Part shown: piece after piece, positions 19,083-28,512 of the stretch
Layout: each line of letters starts with the position of its first letter
How positions within the stretch are numbered: the first letter of the stretch is position 1
Source: an uncultured Rhodospira sp.
GTDB lineage: Bacteria; Pseudomonadota; Alphaproteobacteria; Rhodospirillales; Rhodospirillaceae
Assembly: GCF_937138205.1 (NCBI RefSeq)
Contig: NZ_CAKZOT010000058.1
Location: forward strand, 42,204-106,203
Reading direction: 5' to 3'
DNA length: 64,000 bases
The notes under the pieces: generated by a model
What the model saw: the letters and a program-made list of their open reading frames with translations, nothing else
Told to the model about the DNA's origin: nothing
Database searches by the model: none
Position numbers and translations under genes: made by a program

Positions 19083-20222
19083 ATGGTCGAGCGCGTGCTT
19101 GATGTCGATGCCATGCTGGCGCCGATCGAGGGGGACAGTCCCGTCGGCGTCAACCTGCGGGACGACACGTCGGGGTCCTCGCCCCTGTTCACCCTCAGTG
19201 ACCTGCGTCGCACGGCCGCCGCCGCCGAGCGCTCCATGGTCATGGACGAGGACGCAGGCATCCCCGAACAGTGGGGCGAGATCCTCGATAAGGCGCCAGA
19301 GGTGCTGGCCACCCGCTCCAAGGACCTGCGCGTGGCCTGCTGGCTGATCGAGGCGGCGGCGCGCTATCACGGCTTCGCCGGCCTGCGCGACGGGTTCGAT
19401 TTGGTCGCCGGTCTGGTCGAACAGTACTGGGATGACCTCTATCCCCCGATCGAGGATTCGATCGAGGACAAGACCGACCCCATCGCCGGCCTCAACGGAG
19501 TCGGCGGCGACGGGGCCCTGATCGCGCCCATCCGCCTGATGCCCCTGACCGAGGGCATGAGTGGTTCCTTCGGTCTATGGCAGTTCGAGCAGGCCAACGA
19601 ACTGCGCAAGCTGAACGATCCCGAAAAGGTTCAGGCGCGGGTCAACGCCGGGACCATCAGCTATGAGCAGTTCGGGCAGGCGGTGCTTGAGACGCCCAAT
19701 ACCTTTTATGCGGCCCTGGCCGCCACCGTGCAGCAGACCCGCGACAGCTTCGCCCGCCTGGACGCGGTGATGACCGAGAAGTGCGGGGCCGACGCACCGC
19801 CGTCGTCCAACATCTCCCGCACGCTGGAGGAAGTGGCCGACGCGCTCGGTGTCATCATGCGCACCTGGAACAAGGGTCCGCCGCCCGGCGAAGAGACCGG
19901 CGCCGAGGAAGCTGCGGACGTCGCGTCCGGCGCGGACGGTGCCGCGGCGGCCGGCGGCGGTGGGGGCGGCGGCGCGGCCGGCCCGATCAAGGACCGCGAA
20001 CAGGCCTTCGGCCAGATGCTGCGAATCGCCGAGTTCTTCCGCCGCACCGAGCCGCAATCGGTGATTCCCCAGACGCTGGAGGATCTGGTGCGGCGCGGCC
20101 GGCTGCCCCTCGACAAGCTGCTGGAGGAACTGATCCCCGACGCCGACGCGCGCAAAACGTTCTTCGTCCGGGCCGGCGTTACGCCCCCGGCCGACGGCGA
20201 CGGCGACGGCGGTTCGTGGTGA
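19083..20222 (+). CDS. tssA: T6SS assembly protein TssA (ImpA)
   Basis: 379 aa. The N-terminal ImpA_N domain is clear (APIEGDSPVGVNLRDD, then the WGEILDKAPEVLATRSKDLRVACWLIEA region). The C-terminal part (IKDREQAFGQMLRIAEFFRRTEPQSVIPQTLEDLVRRG) is the VasL/TssA dodecamerisation-type domain. TssA caps the growing tube-sheath and coordinates assembly with the baseplate. A Gly-rich linker with a run of glycines sits at about residues 290-300. It is the first gene of the plus-strand operon; an AAGGGGG ribosome site lies about 12 bp before the ATG. Confidence 0.95.
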   Translation: MVERVLDVDAMLAPIEGDSPVGVNLRDDTSGSSPLFTLSDLRRTAAAAERSMVMDEDAGIPEQWGEILDKAPEVLATRSKDLRVACWLIEAAARYHGFAGLRDGFDLVAGLVEQYWDDLYPPIEDSIEDKTDPIAGLNGVGGDGALIAPIRLMPLTEGMSGSFGLWQFEQANELRKLNDPEKVQARVNAGTISYEQFGQAVLETPNTFYAALAATVQQTRDSFARLDAVMTEKCGADAPPSSNISRTLEEVADALGVIMRTWNKGPPPGEETGAEEAADVASGADGAAAAGGGGGGGAAGPIKDREQAFGQMLRIAEFFRRTEPQSVIPQTLEDLVRRGRLPLDKLLEELIPDADARKTFFVRAGVTPPADGDGDGGSW

Positions 20223-20365
20223 CCTGGCGTCCGGCGATGGCGACACGCCGGTCCGGAGGGAACACAGCGCGCCAACCGGCGGCCCGACGGTTGAGCGCCG
20301 AAGAACACAAAGACTCGGGCGCCCATCAACAATGACGAGAGTTTGTTGCCAGACGGGAGACGATC

Positions 20366-20914
20366 ATGGCCGAGAGCGTTCACAGCAAACTGTCCCGCGT
20401 GCGAAAGCCACGTGTGCACATCAAGTACGATGTCGAAACCGAAGGCGCCGTCGTCGAGCGGGAGCTGCCCTTCGTGGTGGGCGTCCTGGGCTCGTTCTCG
20501 GGCGATCCGACCTCGCCGTTGCCGCCGTTGCGCGACCGCAAGTTCGTCACCATCGACCGTGACAACTTCGATCAGGTCATGCAGCGGATGACTCCGGGCC
20601 TGAACATGAAGGTCAAGAACACCCTGAAGGGCGACGACAGCGAAATGGCCGTCAACCTGACCTTCAAGGGCATCGAGGATTTCGACCCCGGCCGCGTCAC
20701 CGAGCAGGTGCCGGCGCTCAAGTCGCTGATGGAAACCCGCAACAAGCTGCGCGACCTGATGTCCAAGGCCGACCGCTCGGAGGACCTGGAGGCGCTGCTG
20801 GAAAAGGTCCTTCAGAACAAGGATGACCTTGAGGCGCTGAAACAGGCGCTTGGCGTCGACGAAGGCGCCGGCGACGATGCGACGCAGCCCGCCGATGGAG
20901 GGGACAAGGCATGA
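20366..20914 (+). CDS. tssB: T6SS sheath small subunit TssB (VipA/ImpB)
   Basis: 182 aa, the expected size. The conserved blocks [35 protein letters not shown] and [14 protein letters not shown] identify the family. TssB pairs with TssC to form the contractile sheath. The ATG at 20366 follows a GGGAGACGATC ribosome site. It overlaps tssC by 4 bp (ATGA), indicating translational coupling and stoichiometric synthesis. The C-terminus ([18 protein letters not shown]) is short and acidic. Confidence 0.97.
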   Translation: MAESVHSKLSRVRKPRVHIKYDVETEGAVVERELPFVVGVLGSFSGDPTSPLPPLRDRKFVTIDRDNFDQVMQRMTPGLNMKVKNTLKGDDSEMAVNLTFKGIEDFDPGRVTEQVPALKSLMETRNKLRDLMSKADRSEDLEALLEKVLQNKDDLEALKQALGVDEGAGDDATQPADGGDKA

Positions 20915-22407
20915 GCGACGAAGCCCAGAAGGCCCAAGAGTCGGCCGCCGAAACCACGGTCGCCGAAGGCCCCAGCCTGCTGGATCAGGCCATTGCCGCC
21001 ACCAAGCAGACTGAACCGGATCGCGCCCAGGAACTGATCAAGACCCTGACCGAACAGGCGATGAAGGGCACCATTACCTTCTCGCGCAACCTGACGCAGA
21101 CGTTCAACCAGGCCATCGCCGAGATCGACAGGCAGCTTTCCGTGCAGTTGGCGGAGATCATGCACCACGAAAAGTTCCGTCAGTTGGAGGGAACGTGGCG
21201 TGGTCTGCACTATCTGGTGATGAACACCGAGACGTCGGCCAACCTCAAGCTTCGCGTTCTCAATGCCACCAAACGCGAGCTGCACAAGGATCTGACGCGG
21301 GCCGTCGAGTTCGACCAGTCCGGCCTGTTCAAGAAGATCTATGAGAACGAGTTCGGCACGCCCGGCGGCGAGCCTTACGGGGCCATGATCGGCGACTTCG
21401 AGTTCTCCAACCACCCCGAGGACATCGAACTGCTGTCCGGCATGTCCAACGTGGCGGCGGCGGCCTTCGCGCCGTTCATCTCGGCGGCCTCGCCGCAGCT
21501 GTTCGGCCTGCAGGACTTCACCGACCTGTCCAAGCCGCGCGACCTGGAAAAAATCTTCGACACCGCCGAATACGGCAAGTGGCGCGGCTTCCGCGACAGC
21601 GAGGACAGCCGCTTTGTCACCCTGACCATGCCGCGCGTGCTGGCCCGCCTGCCGTACGGCGAGGCCACCAAGACGATCGAGGAGTTCGCCTACGAAGAGG
21701 CCCCGGCCAATCCCGACGGCACGCCCAAGCGCATGGACCACGAGCACTACTGCTGGATGAACGCGGCCTACGCCATGGGCGCGCGCCTGACCGACGCCTT
21801 CGCCAAGTACGGCTGGTGCACGGCCATTCGCGGCGCCGAGGGCGGCGGCAAGATCGAGGGCCTGCCCACCCACAACTTCATCAGCGACGACGGCGACACC
21901 GACACCCAGTGCCCGACCGAGATCGGTATCACCGATCGGCGCGAGGCGGAGCTGTCCAAGCTGGGCTTCCTGCCGGTGTGCCACTACAAGAACACCGACT
22001 ACGCGGTCTTCTTCGGCGCCCAGACGACGCAGAAGCCGAAGAAGTACGACCGGCCGGAGGCCACGGCCAACGCCGCCATCTCGGCGCGTCTGCCGTACAT
22101 CATGGCCACCTCGCGGTTCTCGCACTACCTGAAGGTCATGGCCCGCGACAAGATCGGGTCCTTCATGGAGGCGCCGGACGTCGAGGCCTGGTTGAACCGC
22201 TGGATCATGAACTACGTCAACTCCAAGGAGGGCGCGGCCCAGGAAATGCGGGCCTCGTATCCGCTGCGCGAGGCCGAGGTGCAGGTGCGCGAGATTCCGG
22301 GGCAGCCGGGCTCGTACAACGCCATCGCCTACCTGCGGCCGTGGCTGCAGATGGAGGAGTTGACCACTTCCATGCGGCTGGTGGCGCGCATTCCGAAACA
22401 GGCATAA
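20911..22407 (+). CDS. tssC: T6SS sheath large subunit TssC (VipB/ImpC)
   Basis: 498 aa. Signature segments include [52 protein letters not shown] and the C-terminal [21 protein letters not shown]. Forms the TssB/TssC contractile sheath around the Hcp tube. It overlaps tssB by 4 bp and is followed 19 bp later by a paralogue, which is the arrangement called impC-impD in Rhizobium. All blocks expected for a sheath subunit are intact, so this copy should be the main structural one. Confidence 0.97.
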   Translation: MSDEAQKAQESAAETTVAEGPSLLDQAIAATKQTEPDRAQELIKTLTEQAMKGTITFSRNLTQTFNQAIAEIDRQLSVQLAEIMHHEKFRQLEGTWRGLHYLVMNTETSANLKLRVLNATKRELHKDLTRAVEFDQSGLFKKIYENEFGTPGGEPYGAMIGDFEFSNHPEDIELLSGMSNVAAAAFAPFISAASPQLFGLQDFTDLSKPRDLEKIFDTAEYGKWRGFRDSEDSRFVTLTMPRVLARLPYGEATKTIEEFAYEEAPANPDGTPKRMDHEHYCWMNAAYAMGARLTDAFAKYGWCTAIRGAEGGGKIEGLPTHNFISDDGDTDTQCPTEIGITDRREAELSKLGFLPVCHYKNTDYAVFFGAQTTQKPKKYDRPEATANAAISARLPYIMATSRFSHYLKVMARDKIGSFMEAPDVEAWLNRWIMNYVNSKEGAAQEMRASYPLREAEVQVREIPGQPGSYNAIAYLRPWLQMEELTTSMRLVARIPKQA

Positions 22408-22426
22408 TCGGGCCACGGGGGCTGGC

Positions 22427-23980
22427 GTGCGGCATTCCGACGGTGCGTTCGATCCAGATGCGACCGTCATCGCGCGACCAGCCCGGCCGCGTCCCGATCC
22501 CCGTGTGCGGGCCGGCCTCGCCGGCTCGCGCTGGCGGGCCGCCGGAGACGGCGCGCTCGACCGCATCGTCGCACTGGAGCGCTGGGATCTCGCCCTGCTC
22601 GCCTGGATGGGCACGGACCGCGCTACGGCCCTGACCCGGGAGCAGATCCTGGGCGCTCTCGACCGCGATATCGCCGCGCTCGACCGTCTGCTGTCGGCGC
22701 AGGCGGACGCCATCCTGCACCATCCGCGTTTTCAGCGCCTGGAAGCCTCCTGGCGGGGCCTGCGCTACCTTGTCGACTCGACCGAGGGCGACGAGCTGGT
22801 GCACATCCGGGTGCTGGACCTGAGCTGGTCCGACCTGTGCCGCGACCTGGAACGGGCGCTGGAGTTCGATCAAAGCCAGATGTTCCAGAAGATCTACGAG
22901 GAGGAGTTCGGCACCCCCGGCGGCCAGCCCTTCAGCCTGTTGCTGGGCGACTACGCGGTCCAGCACAAGCTCGGCCCCGGCCACCCCACCGATGACATCG
23001 CCGGCCTGATGGGCATGTCCGGCGTCTGCGCGGCGGCCTTCGCCCCCATGGTCGTTGGCTGCACGCCCGCCCTGCTGGGGCTCGATTCATTCGGCGAACT
23101 GACGGCGCCGATCCGCCTGGCCGGCCTGTTCAACGGCCCCGAGTTCGATCGCTGGCGCGGCCTGCGCAAGGCCGACGACAGCCGCTTCCTGGCCATCGCC
23201 CTGCCCACCGTCCTCATCCGCGACCGCCACGACGACGACGGCAGCGGCCGCCAGCCGTTCCGCTACGCCGAGGACGTCTCGGCCCCCGACGCCTCCGCCT
23301 GGCTGTGGGCGTCGTCCGTGTACGCGTTCGGCCGGGTGGCGGTGCGCGCCTTCATTGACTGCCGCTGGTTCGCCAACATCCGCGGCGCCCGCCGCGACGA
23401 GGCCGGCGGCGGCCTGGTCGAGGATCTGCCGGCGCCCGACTTCGGCACCGACCGGCCGGGCGTCGCCACGCGCGGCCCGGTGGCGGTCGCCATGCCCGAG
23501 GTCCGCGAAAGCGAGTTGAGCGAAGTCGGCTTGATGCCGTTGGCCGCCCACCAACACACCCCGTTCGCGGTGTTCCGCTCGGTCGGCTCGGTGCAGGCGC
23601 CGCAGCACTACGACCGGCCCGAAGCCACGGTGAACGCCCGCCTGTCGGCCATGCTGCATTATATCCTGTGCATTTCGCGCTTCGCCCACCTGATCAAGGT
23701 GATGGCCCGCGACAAGACGGGCTCCTTCGCCAGTCCCGGCGAGTGCGAGCACTTCCTGCACACGCGCCTGATGCAGTATGTGCAGGGGCGCGCCAATGCC
23801 ACCTACGAGGAAAAGGCGCGCCGGCCGCTGCGCGAGGCCTCGGTCCAGGTCCGGGAACTGCCGGGCCGGCCGGGCACCTATTCCTGCGTCTGCCACGTCG
23901 TCCCTCACTTCCAGATCGATCAGGTCTTCAGCACCCTGAGGCTGGAACTGGACACCACGCCGTTGCGGGCGGGACACTGA
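22427..23980 (+). CDS. impD: TssC paralogue (ImpD-type second sheath-like protein)
   Basis: 517 aa, GTG start preceded by GGGGG. It shares with TssC the blocks FQRLEASWRGLRYLV, FQKIYEEEFGTPGGQPFS, WRGLRKADDSRFL, the HYDRPEATVNARLSAML segment and RRPLREASVQVRELPG. It differs by a 60-residue basic, proline-containing N-terminal extension and by an altered centre. It corresponds in position to Rhizobium impD. The function is not settled; it could be an alternative sheath subunit, a sheath cap or a baseplate-proximal ring. It is encoded between tssC and tagJ, within the operon. Confidence 0.9.
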   Translation: MRHSDGAFDPDATVIARPARPRPDPRVRAGLAGSRWRAAGDGALDRIVALERWDLALLAWMGTDRATALTREQILGALDRDIAALDRLLSAQADAILHHPRFQRLEASWRGLRYLVDSTEGDELVHIRVLDLSWSDLCRDLERALEFDQSQMFQKIYEEEFGTPGGQPFSLLLGDYAVQHKLGPGHPTDDIAGLMGMSGVCAAAFAPMVVGCTPALLGLDSFGELTAPIRLAGLFNGPEFDRWRGLRKADDSRFLAIALPTVLIRDRHDDDGSGRQPFRYAEDVSAPDASAWLWASSVYAFGRVAVRAFIDCRWFANIRGARRDEAGGGLVEDLPAPDFGTDRPGVATRGPVAVAMPEVRESELSEVGLMPLAAHQHTPFAVFRSVGSVQAPQHYDRPEATVNARLSAMLHYILCISRFAHLIKVMARDKTGSFASPGECEHFLHTRLMQYVQGRANATYEEKARRPLREASVQVRELPGRPGTYSCVCHVVPHFQIDQVFSTLRLELDTTPLRAGH

Positions 23981-24041
23981 CCGTCCCCGCGCGCCGGCGG
24001 CGCCCTGTTGCCCTCGCCCCGTTGCCCCTGGAGGACTCACC

Positions 24042-24881
24042 ATGACCGACAGTTCAGCGACCGCCCTGTTCCAAGCCGGCGACCTCGACGGGGCCATCGC
24101 CGCCCTGACGGCCGAGGTCAAGGCCCAGCCGAAGGACGTGCAGGCGCGCGGCCGGCTGGCCGAGATGCTCTGCTTTCAGGGCGACATCGAACGCGCCGAC
24201 AAGATGATGGAGGTGATGGCGCTGCAGGACGAGGAGCACTCGGCCGGCATCGGCGTCTTCCGCCGCGTCCTGCGCGGCGCCATCCAGCGCGAGCAGGTGT
24301 TCCGCGAGGGCCGCGCGCCCGATTTCGTCGGCCCCCCCGACGATTGCCTGCAGGCCCACCTGAAGGCGCTGGCCGCCCTGCGCGCCGGCGACATGGACGG
24401 CGTGCGCGCCCTGCTGGCCGAGGCCGAGGAGGCCCGCCGGCCGGCCGCCGGTAAGCGCGAGGACACGCCGTTCGACGACGTCCGCGACCTGGACGACCTG
24501 ACCGGGGGTGTGCTGGAGGTGATCGCCGCCTCCGGCTCGTACTACTGGATCGCCTTCGACACCGTGGTCGCGCTGGAGTTCCACGCGCCGGAGCGGCCGC
24601 GCGACCTGATCTGGCGCCGCGCCTCGATCGAGGTCTCGGACGGTCCGGAGGGCGAGGTGTTCATCCCCGCGCTGTACGTGCCGCCGCCGGGCGCCACGCC
24701 GCGCACCGACCACCTGCTGGGCCGCGTCACCGAGTGGCTCGGCGACGACGAGAGCGGGCCGGTGTTCGGGCTGGGCCAACGCTGCTGGCTGCTGGGCGAC
24801 CAGGACATGCCGATCATGGATCTGACCAGCCTGACCATGGACGCGCCGCGTTCGGTCGCCCCGGTGGAGGAGGGGGCCTGA
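24042..24881 (+). CDS. tagJ: T6SS accessory protein TagJ (ImpE)
   Basis: 279 aa, cytoplasmic. The N-terminal half (LFQAGDLDGAIAALTAEVKAQPKDVQARGRLAEMLCFQGD) is TPR-like; the C-terminal half (LDDLTGGVLEVIAASGSYYWIAFDTV, then IEVSDGPEGEVFIPALY) is the ImpE domain. TagJ binds the TssB N-terminus and is thought to assist ClpV recruitment to sheaths. A good GGAGG site precedes the ATG. Located between impD and tssE as in the Rhizobium imp operon. Confidence 0.93.
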   Translation: MTDSSATALFQAGDLDGAIAALTAEVKAQPKDVQARGRLAEMLCFQGDIERADKMMEVMALQDEEHSAGIGVFRRVLRGAIQREQVFREGRAPDFVGPPDDCLQAHLKALAALRAGDMDGVRALLAEAEEARRPAAGKREDTPFDDVRDLDDLTGGVLEVIAASGSYYWIAFDTVVALEFHAPERPRDLIWRRASIEVSDGPEGEVFIPALYVPPPGATPRTDHLLGRVTEWLGDDESGPVFGLGQRCWLLGDQDMPIMDLTSLTMDAPRSVAPVEEGA

Positions 24882-24885
24882 GCCG

Positions 24886-25386
24886 ATGGCCACGGGCGCG
24901 CTCAAACAGCCGCCGCTGCCCTCGGTCCTGGACCGTGTGCACGACGGCGACGACGACGGGCTCGACGGGCGGGGCGCCTCTGTCTCGCGCCACCTGGAGG
25001 CCCTGCGCCGCGCGGTGCGGCGCGATCTTGAGGTTCTGCTCAACACCCGCCATCGCTGTCTGTCGCCGCCGGCGGACCTGGACGAGTTGCGCCAATCGGT
25101 GGTCAACTACGGCATCCCCGACTTCAGCGGCGAGGACATGTCGGCGCCCGAACACCGCGAGGCGCTGCGCAAGGCGGTCGAGGAGGCCATTCGCCGCTAC
25201 GAGCCGCGCTTTCTGCAAGTGACGGTCTCGCTGGCCGGGGACGACGACGAGCCCCTGGACCGCAGCCTGTGTTTCCGTATCCAGGCGCTGATGCGGGCCT
25301 ATCCGTCGCCGGAGCCGGTGATCTTCGACAGCGTGCTCGATCCCGTCACGCGCGGCCTGGAGGTACGCAACGCCGACCATGGTTGA
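24886..25386 (+). CDS. tssE: T6SS baseplate protein TssE (gp25-like, ImpF)
   Basis: 166 aa. Contains the gp25-like signature region: RRDLEVLLNTRHRCLSPPADLDEL, the VNYGIPDFSG motif and an EAIRRYEPRFLQVTVSL strand. TssE belongs to the baseplate wedge and starts sheath polymerisation. The ATG lies 4 bp after the tagJ stop, and the 3' end overlaps tssF by 8 bp, so translation is tightly coupled. Confidence 0.95.
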   Translation: MATGALKQPPLPSVLDRVHDGDDDGLDGRGASVSRHLEALRRAVRRDLEVLLNTRHRCLSPPADLDELRQSVVNYGIPDFSGEDMSAPEHREALRKAVEEAIRRYEPRFLQVTVSLAGDDDEPLDRSLCFRIQALMRAYPSPEPVIFDSVLDPVTRGLEVRNADHG

Positions 25387-27205
25387 TGACCTTCTGCCCC
25401 ATTACCAGGCCGAGCTGACGGCCATCCGCCGCCTGGCCGGCGGGTTCGCGGCCCGCCATCCGAAAGCCGCCGGACGCCTGCGCCTGTCGGAGACGGTGGC
25501 CGAGGACCCGCACGTCGCCCGCCTGATCGAAAGCTTCGCCTTCCTGACCGGGCGCATCCGGCTGAAGCTTGAGGATTCGTTCCCCGAGCTGACGGACGCC
25601 CTGCTGGGGGTGTTGTATCCGCACTATCTGGCGCCGGTGCCGTCGATGGCCGTGGTCTCCATGGCCTGCCAGCCGGACCTGGACGGATCCTACGCCGTGC
25701 CGCGCGGCACCGAGATCGACACCAGCGCGGCGCACGGCGAGACCTGCCGCTTCCGCACCGGCTTCGACACTGTGCTGTGGCCGGTGACGCTGGAACAGGC
25801 CTCGCTCACCGGTCGCCCCTTTCAGGCCCCCAACAACCCGCGCGCCGCCAACGCGACCGCCTGCCTGCGCCTGACGTTCCGCTGTATGCAGGCGGAAAAG
25901 ACCTTCTCGGAGCTGGGCGTCGACCGCCTGCGCCTGTTCCTGGCCGGGGAGTCGCACGAGGCGTTCTCGTTGTACGAACTGCTGGCCAACGAGGTGCTGT
26001 CGGTCGCCCTGGCCGACACGCCCGAGGACCGGTCGCCGGTGATCCTGGGACCGGAGGCGATCCAGCCGGTGGGGTTCGAGGAGGACGAGGGCCTGCTGCC
26101 GTGGTCGGCGCGGTCGGCTCCCGGCTACCGGCTGCTGACCGAGTTCTTCGCTTTCCCCGAGAAGTTCCTGTTCTTCGATATCCGAGGGCTGGACGCCAAG
26201 ACCCTGCTGGAGGCCGGCAACCGTCTGGAGGTCTTCGTCTACCTGAACCGGGGCTTCAGCGAACTGGAGCGCAGTGTGTCGGCGGGCAGCTTCGCCCTCG
26301 GGTGCACGCCGATCGTCAACATGCTGCGCCAACGCGCCGAGCCCATCGCCGTCACGCAGAACGTGCCTGAGTATCGTGTCATTCCGGATGTGCGCCGCCC
26401 TCAGGGGCTGGAGGTCTATCAGGTGCTGCGGGTCACGGCCACGTCCCCCACCGACGAGACGGTCGAGGTGCAGCCGTTTTACGGCATGACCCACGGCCGG
26501 GGCGGGGACGAGGACGCACGGCCCTGGTACTGGATGGCCGACCGCCGCGCCGGGGTGACCGACGACGGCGGCACCGAGGTCTATCTCGGCCTGGTGGACA
26601 TGGATTTCGAACGCGCCGGCCGAGACGGCTGGGTGCTGTCGGTCGAGACGCTGTGCATCAACCGCGACCTGCCCAACGCCCTGCCGTTCGGCGGCGGCAA
26701 CCCCCGGCTCGGGCTGGTGCAGGCGACCGCCGCCATCACCGGCGTCACCGCCCTGACGGCGCCGACCCGGACCCTGCGGCCGTCCGGTGGACCGGGCGGC
26801 CGCTGGCGGCTGGTCTCGCACCTGGCCCTCAACCACCTGTCGCTGTCCGGCGGCGACGAGGCGGTGCGGGCGCTGCGCGAGATCCTGGCCCTGTACGACA
26901 TCCGGGGCACCGCCGAGACCCGCGCCCTGATCGACAGCATCGTCGGGGTGAAGGCCTCCTCCGGCGTGGCGCGCACGGCGGCGCAAGTCGGCGCGGCGGT
27001 GGCGCGCGGTGTCGACGTCGCGCTGGAACTGGACGAGAACGCCACCCCGACGGCGGGCACCATGCTGTTCGTCAACGTGCTCAACCGCTTCCTGGGGCTG
27101 TACTGCTCCATCAATTCCTTCACCCGGCTGTCGGTGTCGGTGCGCGGGCGCCCCGGCCTGTTGTGCCGCTTTCCGGCGCGGGCCGGCACGCGGGTGATGC
27201 TGTGA
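25379..27205 (+). CDS. tssF: T6SS baseplate protein TssF (VasA/ImpG)
   Basis: 608 aa, normal for TssF. Diagnostic segments are LLPHYQAELTAIRRLAGGFAARHP at the N-terminus, FPELTDALLGVLYPHYLAPVPSM, and the C-terminal NRFLGLYCSINSFTRLSV. TssF is the large wedge subunit that builds the baseplate with TssE, TssG and TssK around VgrG. It overlaps tssE at its start and tssG at its end. Confidence 0.96.
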   Translation: MVDDLLPHYQAELTAIRRLAGGFAARHPKAAGRLRLSETVAEDPHVARLIESFAFLTGRIRLKLEDSFPELTDALLGVLYPHYLAPVPSMAVVSMACQPDLDGSYAVPRGTEIDTSAAHGETCRFRTGFDTVLWPVTLEQASLTGRPFQAPNNPRAANATACLRLTFRCMQAEKTFSELGVDRLRLFLAGESHEAFSLYELLANEVLSVALADTPEDRSPVILGPEAIQPVGFEEDEGLLPWSARSAPGYRLLTEFFAFPEKFLFFDIRGLDAKTLLEAGNRLEVFVYLNRGFSELERSVSAGSFALGCTPIVNMLRQRAEPIAVTQNVPEYRVIPDVRRPQGLEVYQVLRVTATSPTDETVEVQPFYGMTHGRGGDEDARPWYWMADRRAGVTDDGGTEVYLGLVDMDFERAGRDGWVLSVETLCINRDLPNALPFGGGNPRLGLVQATAAITGVTALTAPTRTLRPSGGPGGRWRLVSHLALNHLSLSGGDEAVRALREILALYDIRGTAETRALIDSIVGVKASSGVARTAAQVGAAVARGVDVALELDENATPTAGTMLFVNVLNRFLGLYCSINSFTRLSVSVRGRPGLLCRFPARAGTRVML

Positions 27206-28254
27206 CGGACGGGCGGGACAGCGACGGCGGCGACGGTGTGATCGACCGCTTGCGGGCCGAGCCGCACCGCTTCACCTTCCAGCAGGCGGTGCGGCTGTGG
27301 CAGCGCGAGGGCCGCCGCACCGGCAACGGCCGCCCGGTGGGCTACGACCATGCGCCGGCTGACCTGGCGGTGCGCCTGACCTCGCACCAGGCGCTGGGGT
27401 TTCAGCCGGGGCAGGTGGCGGCGCCCCGCCGGCGTGACGGCGACGACGACCCCCGGCCGCTGGTGGCGGCGACGTTCCTGGGGTTGACCGGCCCCAACGG
27501 CGCCCTGCCGCAGCACTACACCGAGACGGTGATGCAGCGCACCCGCGAGCGCGACCCGGCGCTGCGGGACTTCTTCGACATCTTCAATCACCGCCTGCTG
27601 TCGCTGTTCTGGCGCGCCGGGGCCAAGTACCGCCTGGACCAGTCCTATGAACTGATCGAGCACGGCGCCACCGACCCGGTGACGCAGGCGTTGCTGTCGC
27701 TGGTCGGGCTCGGCCTGCCGGGGCTGCGCGACCGCCTGCCCGTCAGCGACGAGACCATCCTCTATTACGGCGGACTGTTCAGCCACCGGCCGCCGACGGC
27801 GGTGGGCCTGGAGCAGGCCCTGGGCGATCTGTTCGGCCGACCGGTCCATGTCGAGCAGTTCCATGGCCGCTGGTTGACCCTGCCGCCGGAGGAACAAAGC
27901 CGCGTGGGCGCGCCGGAGGGCTCCCGCCTGGGTGTCGACACCGTGGCCGGCGCCCGCGTCTGGGACGTCCAGGGCAGTCTGCGCCTGCGCGTCGGGCCGC
28001 TGTCGTGGGAGGGCTTCCGCCGCTTCCAGCCGGACGGCGCCGACCTGCAGCGGCTGGCGGCGGTCACCCGGCTGTACGTCGGGCCGGAGTTCTGCTTCGA
28101 CGTGCAGGTGGTGCTGGCCCGCGAGGAGGTGCCGCAGCTGCGGATGCCCACGGGCAGCGGCGAAGGCCCCCGCCTGGGCTGGAACACCTGGCTGGTGTCG
28201 GACCCGCCGCGCCAGGACGTCGGCGACGCCGTGTTCATGGTGCGGGACGTGTGA
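27202..28254 (+). CDS. tssG: T6SS baseplate protein TssG (VasB/ImpH)
   Basis: 350 aa from a GTG start that overlaps the tssF stop (GTGA). The N-terminal RAEPHRFTFQQAVRLWQ, the FLGLTGPNGALPQHYTE motif and the RDFFDIFNHRLLSLFWRA block are typical of TssG. The frame is open further upstream inside tssF, but family homology starts only here; a second GTG at 27238 is a possible start. TssG completes the baseplate wedge with TssF. It is the last gene of the plus-strand T6SS operon. Confidence 0.95.
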   Translation: MTDGRDSDGGDGVIDRLRAEPHRFTFQQAVRLWQREGRRTGNGRPVGYDHAPADLAVRLTSHQALGFQPGQVAAPRRRDGDDDPRPLVAATFLGLTGPNGALPQHYTETVMQRTRERDPALRDFFDIFNHRLLSLFWRAGAKYRLDQSYELIEHGATDPVTQALLSLVGLGLPGLRDRLPVSDETILYYGGLFSHRPPTAVGLEQALGDLFGRPVHVEQFHGRWLTLPPEEQSRVGAPEGSRLGVDTVAGARVWDVQGSLRLRVGPLSWEGFRRFQPDGADLQRLAAVTRLYVGPEFCFDVQVVLAREEVPQLRMPTGSGEGPRLGWNTWLVSDPPRQDVGDAVFMVRDV

Positions 28255-28275
28255 CGGCGCCAGGCGCCGTTCGCC

Positions 28276-28293
28276 TGTCTCGTTCGCTTGACA
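28276..28293 (+). promoter_or_regulatory. Putative PpsR/CrtJ binding site upstream of bchE
   Basis: The palindrome TGTC-N10-GACA (general form TGT-N12-ACA) is the established consensus for the redox/light-responsive photosynthesis repressor PpsR (CrtJ). It lies 17 bp upstream of the -35 box of the bchE promoter. Binding is inferred; only one full site is seen although PpsR often uses two. Confidence 0.65.
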
Positions 28294-28310
28294 ACCGGGC
28301 GAGAGCGTGG

Positions 28311-28339
28311 TTGACACGCCATGTTGCACCCACGATAAT
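28311..28339 (+). promoter_or_regulatory. Sigma70-like promoter of bchE
   Basis: TTGACA at 28311-28316 and GATAAT at 28334-28339 with an ideal 17-bp spacer. Predicted transcription start is near 28346, giving a 5' leader of roughly 165 nt before bchE. Unusually close to consensus for such a GC-rich genome, consistent with a strong promoter that needs repression. Confidence 0.7.
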
Positions 28340-28512
28340 GCGCGGCTATGAATGACGCAATCTCAAGGACTTAGCCGGTTGGTGGCACGAGATTGGCGCA
28401 CCGAACCCGATCTTGACGGATCCTCAACGCAACGGGCTACGGTCCGTGGCGCGTTTTGGTGTTTCCGCCGTCCGTCATTCGCCCTTCATCTGTTGTCTTG
28501 GGGAGGCCGCTC

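Noticed and set aside
26653..27201. Upstream extension of the tssG frame
   Set aside because: It lies wholly inside tssF and has Arg/Pro-rich shadow composition; TssG homology begins after the GTG at 27202.
28413..28427. FNR/FnrL-like box upstream of bchE (TTGA-N7-TCAA)
   Set aside because: The spacer is 7 rather than 6 and the flanking T/A bases do not match, so it does not meet the FNR consensus.
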